From DATNNN01 sp035601815 (GTDB lineage: Bacteria; Pseudomonadota; Alphaproteobacteria; Rhizobiales; Xanthobacteraceae): 7,218 nucleotides of DNA. A program made the position numbers and the translations under genes. This document shows positions 1 through 6,241 of this stretch, piece after piece (the first letter of the stretch is position 1; every line of letters begins with the position of its first letter). The notes beneath the pieces were generated by a model. The model worked only from the letters and a program-made list of their open reading frames with translations, made no database searches and had not been told where the DNA came from. Location of the stretch: contig DATNNN010000044.1 of the NCBI GenBank assembly GCA_035601815.1, forward strand, positions 1-7,218, read 5' to 3'.

Positions 1-705
1 GGCATCGAGCCGATCGTGCAGGTGACCTGCCGCGACCGCAACCGCCTCGCGCTGCAGGGCGATCTTCTCGCCATTGCGGCCACCGGCGGGCGCAACATCC
101 TCTGCCTGCGCGGCGACGATCCCACCGCCGGCGACCAGCCCCACGCCAAGCCCGTGTTCGACCTCGACGCGCGGCAGCTCTTGCAAACCGCGCGCCGCAT
201 CCGCGACAAGGGCGAGCTGCCCACCGGGCGCAAGGTCGGCGGCCGGGCCCAATTCTTTCTCGGCGTTGCCGACTCGCCCATCGACCCTCCCGCCAGGTGG
301 ATGCCGCAAAGTCTCACCGCCAAGATCGCGGACGGCGCCCAGTTCGCCCAGACGCAGTTCTGCATGGATGCGGGCGTGGTGCGCCGCTACGTGCGCCGCC
401 TCGCCGAACTCGGTCTCACGGAACAGATCTTCCTCATCGTCGGCATCGCGCCACTGCGCTCGGCCCGCTCCGCCCGCTGGATGAAGGACAAGCTGCCCGG
501 CACCATCATCCCGGACGGCGTCATCGAGCGCATGGAGCGCGCCGCCGATCCCCTCGCCGAGGGCCGGCGCATCTGCACCGAGCTCGTGACGGAACTGGCG
601 AACATCCCCGGCGTTGCCGGCGCCCATATCATGGCGCCCAACAACGACGAGGCGCTGCCGGAGGTTCTCGCCGAGCTCGCCAATCTCCGGCGCGCTACGG
701 TGTGA
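1..705 (+). CDS. Methylenetetrahydrofolate reductase family protein, 5' end missing
   Basis: The reading frame is already open at base 1 and ends at TGA 703-705, so 234 C-terminal residues are visible and the true start lies upstream. The in-frame GTG at 16 is probably internal. The protein looks like a MetF-type flavoprotein, the TIM-barrel family that reduces 5,10-methylene-THF to 5-methyl-THF for methionine synthesis. Visible signatures are QVTCRDRNR (residues 7-15), NILCLRGDDP (32-41, the strand with the conserved Asp near flavin and folate), AQTQFCMD (116-123, with the family's conserved Gln) and GIAPLRS (148-154). The catalytic Glu near the N-terminus of MetF is outside the window. The stretch between the RGDDP and TQF motifs is longer than I expect for E. 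coli MetF, so this may be a paralogous subfamily, for example one serving demethylation or C1 metabolism. Its stop overlaps the rnr start. Confidence 0.85.
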   Translation, partial: GIEPIVQVTCRDRNRLALQGDLLAIAATGGRNILCLRGDDPTAGDQPHAKPVFDLDARQLLQTARRIRDKGELPTGRKVGGRAQFFLGVADSPIDPPARWMPQSLTAKIADGAQFAQTQFCMDAGVVRRYVRRLAELGLTEQIFLIVGIAPLRSARSARWMKDKLPGTIIPDGVIERMERAADPLAEGRRICTELVTELANIPGVAGAHIMAPNNDEALPEVLAELANLRRATV

Positions 706-2981
706 TACAAACGCCGACCTTGCCCAAGCGTCCGCATCAGAAGAAGCCCCGCGGCGGCCCGCCGAGCCGCGAAGAGCTCGTGGCCTTCATCGCCGCGCGC
801 GGCGGCCACGTGTCCAAGCGCGACCTCGTGCGCGCCTTCCGCCTCGACCGGCCGGGCAAGACCAAGCTCCGGGAGATGCTGCGCGATCTGAACGACGCGG
901 GCGAGTTGACGCGCCGCCGCCGCAAGCTCTCCGTCGCCGGCCGCCTGCCCGCCGTGGTGATATCGGAAGTAACCGCGCGAGACGACGACGGCGAGCTCAT
1001 CGCCGAGCCCGTCGACTGGGACGAGCAGGAGCACGGCCCGCCGCCGCGCATCCGCCTGGTCTTCGCCCGCGCGGCCAAGGCCGGCCCCGCCCCCGGCGTC
1101 GGCGACCGGGTGCTCCTGCGCACCGAGGAAGCCGGCGATCCCGAGGACCCGATCCGCCACCACGGCCGCGTCATCAAGCTCGTCGAGAAGGCGCGCTCGC
1201 AGGTCCTTGGCATCTTCCGGCCGTCGCCCGGCGGCGGCGGCCGCCTCGTGCCGGTGGACAAGAAAAGCCTCGGCCGCGAGCTGATGGTGCCCAAAGGCAG
1301 CGAAGGCGGCGCCGTGGAAGGTGACCTCGTGATGGCCGATCTCCTCAAGCAGCGCGCCTACGGGCAGGCGCAGGTGAAGGTGCGCGAGCGCCTGGGCTCG
1401 ATGAAGAGCGAGCGCGCGGTCAGCCTGATCGCGATCCACGCCCACGAAATTCCCAACGTCTTCCGCCCCGCCGCGCTCTCTGAAGCGGAAGCCGCCAAGT
1501 CCGCGACGCTCGAAGGCCGCGAGGACTGGCGCGATCTGCCGCTCGTCACCATCGATCCGGTGGACGCCAAGGACCATGACGACGCGGTGTTCGCCGCGCC
1601 CGATCCGGATCCCGCCAATTCCGGAGGACACATCGTCACCGTCGCCATCGCCGACGTGGCGCACTACGTGCGGCCGGCCTCGGCGCTGGACCGCGACGCC
1701 CATGAGCGCGGCAACTCGGTCTATTTTCCCGACCGCGTCGTGCCCATGCTGCCCGAGCGCATCTCCAACGATCTCTGCTCGCTTCGCCCCAGCGAGGACC
1801 GCGCCGCGCTCGCCGTGCGCATGGTGATCGACGCCCACGGCCGCAAGCGCCGCCACACCTTCCACCGAGTCATGATGCGTTCAGTGGCGAAGCTGAACTA
1901 CGCCCAGGCGCAGGCCGCGATCGACGGCCATACCGACGACACCACCGGCCCGCTGATCGAGCGCGTGCTGCGACCGCTGTGGGCCGCCTACGCTACGGCA
2001 ACGAAGGGACGCGATGCCCGCGAGCCGCTGGCCCTCGACATCCCCGAGCGCAAGCTTGTGCTCAAGCCCGACGGCACCCTCGACCGCGTCATCACGCCGG
2101 GGCGCCTCGACGCCCATAAGCTGATCGAGGAGTTCATGATCCTCGCCAACGTGGCGGCGGCCGAGACCTGCGAGCTTCAACGCACGCTCCTCCTCTATCG
2201 CGTCCACGACTCCCCCGCGCCCGAGCGCGTGGTGGCGCTGCGCGATTTCCTCGCCACGCTCGACCTCAAGCTGCCCAAGGCCGACCAGCTCCGCCCCGCC
2301 GACTTCAACCGCGTGCTCAGGGCCGTGCGCGGCGCCGACGTCGAGCGCCTGGTGCACGAGGTGGTGCTGCGCGCCCAGGCGCAAGCCGAATACGCAGTGA
2401 CGAACTATGGTCACTTCGGCCTGACGCTGCGGCGTTACGCGCACTTCACCAGTCCCATCCGCCGCTACGCCGACCTCATCGTGCATCGCGCGCTGATCCG
2501 CGGCCTCAAGCTTGGGGCCGACGGGCTGCCCGACACCACGCCCGAGGCGCTCGCCGAAACCGCGGCGCGCGTCTCTGCCGCCGAACGCCGCGCCATGGCC
2601 GCCGAGCGCGAGACCGTCGACCGGCTGGTGGCGCATTTCATGGCCGACCGCGTCGGCGCCACTTTCCGCGGCCACGTCTCCGGCGTCACCCGCGCCGGCC
2701 TGTTCGTGAAGCTCGACGACACCGGCGCCGACGGCTTCATTCCCGCCCGCACGCTGGGCGCCGATTTCTTCCGCTACGACGAGACCCACCAGGCGATGAT
2801 CGGCGAGCGCACCGGCGAGGCGCACCGCCTCGGCGACTGGGTCGAGGTGAAGCTCGTCGAGGCGATCCCGGTGGCCGGCGCGCTGCGCTTCGAATTACTC
2901 TCCGAAGGGCGCTATGATCTCAAGATCCACCGTGGCCAGCGCCGGCCGCAACAGCGGCCGCCCCACCGGAGACGCCGTTGA
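702..2981 (+). CDS. rnr: Ribonuclease R, 3'-5' exoribonuclease
   Basis: RNase R degrades structured RNA processively from the 3' end and acts in mRNA decay, rRNA quality control and, in many bacteria, tmRNA-linked turnover. The 759-residue product has the family order: basic N-terminus and winged-helix-like segment (about 20-85), cold-shock/OB domains (about 85-260), RNB catalytic domain (about 275-600), S1 domain (about 650-735) and a basic tail ending HRRRR. The RNB metal-binding aspartates are D285, D291, D293 and D294 in IDPVDAKDHDD, matching D272/278/280/281 of E. coli RNase R. A second hallmark, HFTSPIRRYADL, is at 581-592. The frame stays open back to 297, but that part is antisense-like and overlaps the upstream gene. 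I chose GTG 702, which overlaps the upstream TGA. TTG at 720 (giving MPKRPHQKK) is a real alternative, since neither has a clear Shine-Dalgarno sequence. Confidence 0.96.
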   Translation: MIQTPTLPKRPHQKKPRGGPPSREELVAFIAARGGHVSKRDLVRAFRLDRPGKTKLREMLRDLNDAGELTRRRRKLSVAGRLPAVVISEVTARDDDGELIAEPVDWDEQEHGPPPRIRLVFARAAKAGPAPGVGDRVLLRTEEAGDPEDPIRHHGRVIKLVEKARSQVLGIFRPSPGGGGRLVPVDKKSLGRELMVPKGSEGGAVEGDLVMADLLKQRAYGQAQVKVRERLGSMKSERAVSLIAIHAHEIPNVFRPAALSEAEAAKSATLEGREDWRDLPLVTIDPVDAKDHDDAVFAAPDPDPANSGGHIVTVAIADVAHYVRPASALDRDAHERGNSVYFPDRVVPMLPERISNDLCSLRPSEDRAALAVRMVIDAHGRKRRHTFHRVMMRSVAKLNYAQAQAAIDGHTDDTTGPLIERVLRPLWAAYATATKGRDAREPLALDIPERKLVLKPDGTLDRVITPGRLDAHKLIEEFMILANVAAAETCELQRTLLLYRVHDSPAPERVVALRDFLATLDLKLPKADQLRPADFNRVLRAVRGADVERLVHEVVLRAQAQAEYAVTNYGHFGLTLRRYAHFTSPIRRYADLIVHRALIRGLKLGADGLPDTTPEALAETAARVSAAERRAMAAERETVDRLVAHFMADRVGATFRGHVSGVTRAGLFVKLDDTGADGFIPARTLGADFFRYDETHQAMIGERTGEAHRLGDWVEVKLVEAIPVAGALRFELLSEGRYDLKIHRGQRRPQQRPPHRRRR
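2968..2971 (+). promoter_or_regulatory. Ribosome binding site supporting a TTG start for the NUDIX gene
   Basis: GGAG sits six bases before TTG 2978 and inside the last codons of rnr. The alternative ATG at 2996 has only a weak purine run before it. This spacing is the main reason for preferring the TTG start. Confidence 0.55.
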
Positions 2982-3718
2982 ACGAGCAAGAACGCATGAA
3001 CGCCGCCGCCCATGAGGACGGCGAGATCGACGGCCGGTCGGTGCGGCCGCGCGACGCCGCCACCCTCGTGCTCGTCGACCGCAGCGCGCCGGCGCCGCGC
3101 GTGCTGTTGGGCCTGCGTCACAGCCGCCACGTTTTCATCCCGGGCAAGTATGTGTTTCCCGGCGGCCGCGTCGATCCCACCGACCGCAAGATGGCGGCAG
3201 TCGGCGACCTCGACCCGATCTCGGCGCGGCGGCTGAGCGCCCGCCTGCGCCGGCCGAGCAACGCGCGGGCGCGCGCGCTCGCGCTGGCCGCGATCCGCGA
3301 GACCGGCGAGGAAACCGGACTCCTCCTCGGCCGCCGCACCGAGGAGAAAAGGCGGCCGCCGGCATCCGAATGGCAGCGCTTTGTCGACGCCGGCGTCATC
3401 CCCGATCTTTCGGCGCTGACCTTCGTGTTCCGCGCCATCACCCCGCCCAAGCGTCCGCGTCGTTTCGACACGCGCTTCTTTCTCGCTTTCCGCGATGCCG
3501 TCGGCGCCGAGCTGCCCGACGCGATCGGCCCGGAGCAGGAATTCGTCGATCTCAAGTGGATGACCTTCGCCAAGGCGGAATCCGCCGACCTTCCCACGGT
3601 CACCAAGGTGGTGCTCGCCGCGGTGGCGCGGCGCCTCGAGCTTGCCGCCACGGCGCAGCCGCCGGTGCCGTTCTTCTACGTTCGCCACGGCCGTTTCCAC
3701 CGCGACGAGATCGCCTGA
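2978..3718 (+). CDS. NUDIX family hydrolase
   Basis: This 246-residue protein is a probable pyrophosphohydrolase of the NUDIX superfamily, cleaving a nucleoside diphosphate linked to another group; the substrate cannot be read from sequence. The C-terminal half of the Nudix box is clear at residues 107-115 (RETGEETGL), with metal-binding glutamates E108, E111 and E112. The glycine-rich first half is VFPGGRVDPTD (59-69), separated from the second half by about 38 residues instead of the usual short gap. Such a split box is known in NUDT8/NUDT19-like and some bacterial NUDIX proteins. There is no signal peptide or membrane segment, so it is cytoplasmic. The TTG start overlaps the rnr stop as TTGA, suggesting coupling to rnr; the in-frame ATG at 2996 would shorten it by six residues. 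A function alongside RNase R in nucleotide clean-up is only inference. Confidence 0.88.
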   Translation: MNEQERMNAAAHEDGEIDGRSVRPRDAATLVLVDRSAPAPRVLLGLRHSRHVFIPGKYVFPGGRVDPTDRKMAAVGDLDPISARRLSARLRRPSNARARALALAAIRETGEETGLLLGRRTEEKRRPPASEWQRFVDAGVIPDLSALTFVFRAITPPKRPRRFDTRFFLAFRDAVGAELPDAIGPEQEFVDLKWMTFAKAESADLPTVTKVVLAAVARRLELAATAQPPVPFFYVRHGRFHRDEIA

Positions 3719-3724
3719 GCTTCC

Positions 3725-3752
3725 TTGACTTTCGCGCCTCCCCGGCTAGTTT
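3725..3752 (+). promoter_or_regulatory. Probable housekeeping sigma promoter of rpmG
   Basis: TTGACT (3725-3730) and TAGTTT (3747-3752) are separated by 16 bases, and the start codon follows 27 bases later. The -35 matches the alphaproteobacterial TTGAC consensus well; the -10 is an average match. It begins only six bases after the NUDIX stop, so rpmG probably has its own transcript as well as read-through from the rnr operon. Confidence 0.6.
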
Positions 3753-3779
3753 GCCCCCCGATCCAAAAAGGACTTCGCC

Positions 3780-3947
3780 ATGGCCAAGGCCGTCACCTTG
3801 AAGGTCAAGCTCATTTCGAGCGCGGGCACCGGGTTCTATTACGTCACCAAGAAGAACTCGCGCACCATGACCGACAAGCTCACCAAGCGGAAATACGATC
3901 CGGTCGCGCGCCGGCACGTCGACTTCAAGGAATCGAAGATCAAATAA
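3780..3947 (+). CDS. rpmG: 50S ribosomal protein L33
   Basis: The product is a 55-residue protein of the large ribosomal subunit, bound near the E-site tRNA. It starts MAKAVTLKVKLISSAGTGF, has the conserved FYYVTKKN segment at 19-26 and the TKRKYDPVARRHV segment at 35-47, and ends in the basic KIK; both length and sequence are typical of proteobacterial L33. It has no cysteines, so it is the zinc-free (C-minus) form, which needs no zinc for folding. AAGGA at 3768-3772, seven bases before the ATG, is the strongest ribosome binding site in the window, as expected for a ribosomal protein gene. The gene is flanked by a probable promoter and a clear intrinsic terminator, so it can be an independent unit. 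Confidence 0.98.
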   Translation: MAKAVTLKVKLISSAGTGFYYVTKKNSRTMTDKLTKRKYDPVARRHVDFKESKIK

Positions 3948-3974
3948 CTTGCCGTGCGCATGCGCAAACGAGTT

Positions 3975-3998
3975 CGGGTGCCGCGCGGCGCCCGTTTT
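3975..3998 (+). terminator. Intrinsic terminator after rpmG
   Basis: An 8-bp GC-rich stem (3975-3982 with 3987-3994, one G-T wobble) closes a GCGC loop and is followed directly by TTTT (3995-3998). It lies 27 bases after the rpmG stop codon and probably ends both rpmG transcripts and read-through from rnr and the NUDIX gene. Confidence 0.85.
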
Positions 3999-4020
3999 CA
4001 TTGCTGCGGGATGGAAAGGC

Positions 4021-4075
4021 GGCCGGCCGGGTGATGGCAGCTTGAGGAGGCCACTCGCACTACCCCCGGCCGGCC
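4021..4075. repeat. 11-bp inverted repeat forming a long hairpin with a GAGGAG/CTCCTC loop
   Basis: GGCCGGCCGGG (4021-4031) is the exact reverse complement of CCCGGCCGGCC (4065-4075), with 33 bases between. A nested 4-bp stem, TGGC (4035-4038) with GCCA (4050-4053), leaves an 11-base loop. On the + strand the loop carries GAGGAG, a Shine-Dalgarno look-alike. On the - strand it carries CTCCTC, the anti-Shine-Dalgarno-like motif typical of loops in many alphaproteobacterial small RNAs. No long T run follows on either strand, so it is not an obvious terminator. Confidence 0.6.
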
Positions 4076-4105
4076 TAACCCCACGGACCCAGGAGATGCG
4101 GCGGA

Positions 4106-4204
4106 CCTGAGCGTTCCGTAGGGTTTTCGATTGGTGGAATCGTTTCCCGATAACTCCGCGCCGCTCGCGTATGGGACAGCGGCGAAACTAGCGGAACGCC
4201 CAGG
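4106..4204. ncRNA. Candidate structured RNA with a predicted three-way junction
   Basis: The outer stem pairs CCTG (4106-4109) with CAGG (4201-4204), then after one mismatch GCGTTCCG (4111-4118) with CGGAACGC (4192-4199), then after one bulged G TAG (4119-4121) with CTA plus C (4188-4190 region), giving 15 pairs. Inside are two hairpins: CGATT/AATCG (4128-4132 with 4138-4142, loop GGTGG), which can be extended by GGG/CCC across an internal loop, and CGCCGCT/AGCGGCG (4159-4165 with 4178-4184, 12-base loop). Both strands can fold this way, so the strand is undecided. I do not recognise a named family. A palindromic mobile repeat (MITE-like) is the main alternative. Confidence 0.4.
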
Positions 4205-4220
4205 GGATGTAATGATTAAG

Positions 4221-4240
4221 AGCCCGCGGCCGGAGCTTTT
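4221..4240 (+). terminator. Weak terminator-like hairpin
   Basis: AGC-CCG (4221-4226) pairs with CGG-GCT (4231-4237, one bulged A) around a CGGC loop and is followed by TTT on the + strand. It could end a + strand RNA arising in 4021-4204, but the stem is short and the T run is brief. Confidence 0.25.
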
Positions 4241-4287
4241 CGTTCGCTTAAGAAAAATTTTTAAGATTAATCGACGCGCTTAACGGC

Positions 4288-5661
4288 TCACGCCGCGTCG
4301 GCGACCACGCGGTTGCGGCCGTCGCGCTTGGCGCGATAAAGCGCCTCGTCGGCGCGCTTGAGGATCGTCACCGCGTCGTCTTCCGGGATCAGGCGCGCGG
4401 CGATGCCGATCGAAATCGTCACTTCGATCGAGCGCGCGCCGCGGTCGATGAGGAAGCGGTGACCGGCGATCTGGCGGCGAATGCGCTCAGCGACGCGCCC
4501 GGCGATGCCGACGTCGGTGTCGGGCATCACCACCACGAACTCCTCGCCGCCGTAACGGCAGGCGAGATCAACGCCGCGGATGCAGGTGCGCATGCGGTCG
4601 GCGAACTCGCGCAGCACGTCGTCGCCGGCGTCGTGGCCGTAGGTGTCGTTGATCGCCTTGAAGTAGTCGATGTCGACCAGCAGCACGGACAACGACTTGC
4701 CGCGCGCCGCGGCGCGGTCGACGAGCGTGCCGACGTGGCGCTCCATGTAGCGCCGGTTGAACAGTCCGGTGAGCGGATCGGTGACCGCGAGCTCGATCGA
4801 TTGCTGCACGTTGTCGCGCAGACGCTCGGCATAGCGCTTGCGGCGGATTTGCGTGCGCACCCGCGCCCTGAGCTCGTTCTTGTCGGAGCCGCGCAGGAGA
4901 TAGTCGTTGGCGCCGAGATCAAGGCCGCGCAACAGCCGTGCCTTCTGTTCCGGGTCGGCGACGAGCAGAATGGGCAGATGCCGCGTGCGCTCAAGCGAGC
5001 GCACCTGGCCGACGAGGCGTAGCGCGTCGTAGCTCTCGAGCTCGAGCGAAAGCAGCAAGAGGTCGAAGTTGCCGTCGGCGGCGCGGAACAGCGCCTCCTG
5101 CGGGTCGGGGGCGAATTCGAGCGTGTGCTCGCCGCGCAACGCCTGCTCGATGCGCTCGCACGAGGCGCGGCGGTCGTCGACCACCAGCATGCGGCCGGCC
5201 AGCCCCTTCTCCTCGGTGATGCCGGCAAGCGACTCGGGGATGCCGATGTCCTGGGAGGTGACGGCGCGCATGCGCAGCTCGTCGGTGACCATCTTGAGCC
5301 GCACCAGCGAGCGCACCCGCGTGATCAGCGAGAGGTCGTCCACGGGCTTGGTCAGGAAATCGTCGGCGCCGGCTTCCAGACCCCTCACCCGGTCGGCGGG
5401 GGCGTCCAGCGCCGTGATGATGATGATGGGAATGTGGTGGGTGGCGGGATTGGCCTTCAGCCGGCGCGCCACCTCGAAGCCGTCCATACCCGGCATCATG
5501 ACGTCGAGCAGCACGATGTCGCACTGGCCGCGCTCGCAGATCTCGATCGCCTGCGGGCCGTTGGTGGCGGTGACGACCTCGTAGTATTCGGCCGACAGCC
5601 GCACCTCGAGAACCTTGAGGTTGGTGGTGATGTCGTCGACGACAAGGATACGCGCGCTCAT
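4288..5661 (-). CDS. pleD: Diguanylate cyclase response regulator PleD (REC-REC-GGDEF)
   Basis: PleD makes cyclic di-GMP from two GTP when phosphorylated; in Caulobacter this drives the swarmer-to-stalked transition at the cell pole. The 457-residue product is close to the 454 of Caulobacter PleD. The first receiver domain (1-120) has acidic D9/D10, phospho-acceptor D53 in LLDVMMPG and K105 in TKP. The second (about 155-275) has VDD at 161-163, but serine (S205) stands where the phospho-acceptor Asp would be; degenerate REC2 domains of PleD act in dimerisation and feedback. The cyclase domain (about 290-450) has the signature GGEEF at 371-375. The inhibitory I-site R362-G-V-D365 lies at the canonical distance before it, so product inhibition should be intact. 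The gene starts seven bases after the divK stop with no strong ribosome binding site, so it is probably co-transcribed and coupled with divK. Confidence 0.97.
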   Translation of the reverse strand: MSARILVVDDITTNLKVLEVRLSAEYYEVVTATNGPQAIEICERGQCDIVLLDVMMPGMDGFEVARRLKANPATHHIPIIIITALDAPADRVRGLEAGADDFLTKPVDDLSLITRVRSLVRLKMVTDELRMRAVTSQDIGIPESLAGITEEKGLAGRMLVVDDRRASCERIEQALRGEHTLEFAPDPQEALFRAADGNFDLLLLSLELESYDALRLVGQVRSLERTRHLPILLVADPEQKARLLRGLDLGANDYLLRGSDKNELRARVRTQIRRKRYAERLRDNVQQSIELAVTDPLTGLFNRRYMERHVGTLVDRAAARGKSLSVLLVDIDYFKAINDTYGHDAGDDVLREFADRMRTCIRGVDLACRYGGEEFVVVMPDTDVGIAGRVAERIRRQIAGHRFLIDRGARSIEVTISIGIAARLIPEDDAVTILKRADEALYRAKRDGRNRVVADAA

Positions 5662-5668
5662 GGCTGAC

Positions 5669-6037
5669 TCAGTTGTCGACGAACTGGCGCACGGTCTCGA
5701 GGAACTTGGCGACCGAGATGGGCTTGGAGAGATACGCCTCGCAGCCGCCGGCGCGGATGCGCTCCTCGTCCCCCTTCATTGCGAAGGCGGTGACGGCGAC
5801 CACCGGGATCGACTTCAGGTCGTCGTCCTCCTTGATCCACTTGGTGACCTCGAGCCCGGACACCTCGGGAAGCTGGATGTCCATGAGGATGAGGTCGGGC
5901 CGGTGCTTGCGCGCGAGATCGAGCGCTTCGATGCCGTTGCGCGTCTCCAGCGTGGCGTAGCCATGGGCTTCCAACAGGTCGTGGAAGAGCTTCATGTTGA
6001 GCTCGTTGTCCTCCACGATCAGAACGGTCTTCACCAT
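5669..6037 (-). CDS. divK: Polar-differentiation response regulator DivK
   Basis: DivK is a single-domain receiver protein without an output domain. In Caulobacter it is phosphorylated by DivJ, dephosphorylated by PleC, and with DivL restrains the CckA-ChpT-CtrA pathway, so it sets cell fate and division timing. The 122-residue product has the full receiver set: E9/D10, phospho-acceptor D53 in LILMDIQLP, T83 and K105 in SKP. Long stretches such as VEDNELNMKLFHDLLEA and VAVTAFAMKGDEERI are almost identical to what I recall of the Caulobacter protein, so the assignment is secure. The start ATG (complement of 6035-6037) is preceded by GGGGA and GGAG purine runs. It is the first gene of the divK-pleD operon, and a CtrA-type box lies 77 bases upstream of its start. 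Confidence 0.98.
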   Translation of the reverse strand: MVKTVLIVEDNELNMKLFHDLLEAHGYATLETRNGIEALDLARKHRPDLILMDIQLPEVSGLEVTKWIKEDDDLKSIPVVAVTAFAMKGDEERIRAGGCEAYLSKPISVAKFLETVRQFVDN

Positions 6038-6064
6038 CGGCTCCGTCCCCGCCCGCTGCGACTC

Positions 6065-6084
6065 AGGGCCACGCGGCCGGCCCT
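6065..6084 (-). repeat. Small inverted repeat in the divK leader
   Basis: AGGGCC (6065-6070) and GGCCCT (6079-6084) can form a 6-bp stem with an 8-base loop, 28 bases before the divK start codon. It would lie in the mRNA leader if transcription starts near the CtrA-type box. No function can be assigned. Confidence 0.3.
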
Positions 6085-6113
6085 CACCGCATGGCGTTGG
6101 AGCCGGGAAACCC

Positions 6114-6128
6114 TTAAGACTTTGTTAA
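6114..6128. promoter_or_regulatory. CtrA-type binding site upstream of divK
   Basis: TTAA-GACTTTG-TTAA is an exact match to TTAA-N7-TTAA, the full CtrA recognition motif of Alphaproteobacteria. TTAA words are rare in this GC-rich DNA, so correct spacing in a promoter region is unlikely to be chance. The motif is nearly symmetric: read on the - strand, TTAAC would sit near a -35 position for divK. In Caulobacter divK belongs to the CtrA regulon. The divergent DUF3572 gene starts 113 bases away on the other side and could share the site. Confidence 0.75.
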
Positions 6129-6241
6129 CCGCCCCGGCGCCGCACGAACGCCGGCGCCAACTCGCGGACCGCGAAACTTTTTCCAGCATGCTCGGCTGGT
6201 CAGCGGGATAAAGTTACGCGCCAATCGTTACGGAAAGCCGA

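Larger units (their letters stand above)
3948..4287. other. Gene-free stretch between rpmG and pleD, rich in potential RNA structure
   Basis: No convincing coding frame is present. In order it contains the rpmG terminator, an 11-bp inverted repeat (4021-4075), an imperfect direct repeat (CCCAGGAGATG at 4088 and CCCAGGGGATG at 4199), a predicted three-way junction (4106-4204), a weak terminator-like hairpin (4221-4240) and an AT-rich patch with four TTAA motifs (4248-4283). The neighbouring genes converge here, so the stretch could be the pleD 3' untranslated region, a separate small RNA on either strand, or a palindromic repeat element. Confidence 0.7.

Noticed and set aside
297..701. Upstream extension of the rnr frame
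   Set aside because: This part overlaps the MetF-like gene in another frame, is very rich in Arg and His, and is not part of RNase R, whose normal length is reached from 702.
387..1865. 492-codon open frame on the - strand, opposite the MetF-like gene and rnr
   Set aside because: It is antisense to two conserved genes, and its translation is low-complexity His/Arg/Ala/Gly-rich with no recognisable domain. Long antisense frames are common in GC-rich DNA.
1881..2825. 314-codon open frame on the - strand inside rnr
   Set aside because: It is fully antisense to the RNB and S1 domains of RNase R and has no family resemblance; it is a codon-bias shadow.
3955..3966. 12-bp perfect palindrome TGCGCATGCGCA after rpmG
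   Set aside because: Its small alternating pattern can arise easily in GC-rich DNA, it has no loop to form a good RNA hairpin, and the nearby terminator explains the region better.
4248..4264. TTAA pair considered as a CtrA site
   Set aside because: The spacer is 9 bases, not 7, so it is not a canonical full site.
6183..6199. CCAGC/GCTGG inverted repeat upstream of the DUF3572 gene
   Set aside because: A 5-bp stem with a 7-base loop is expected by chance, and no matching operator or terminator feature accompanies it.
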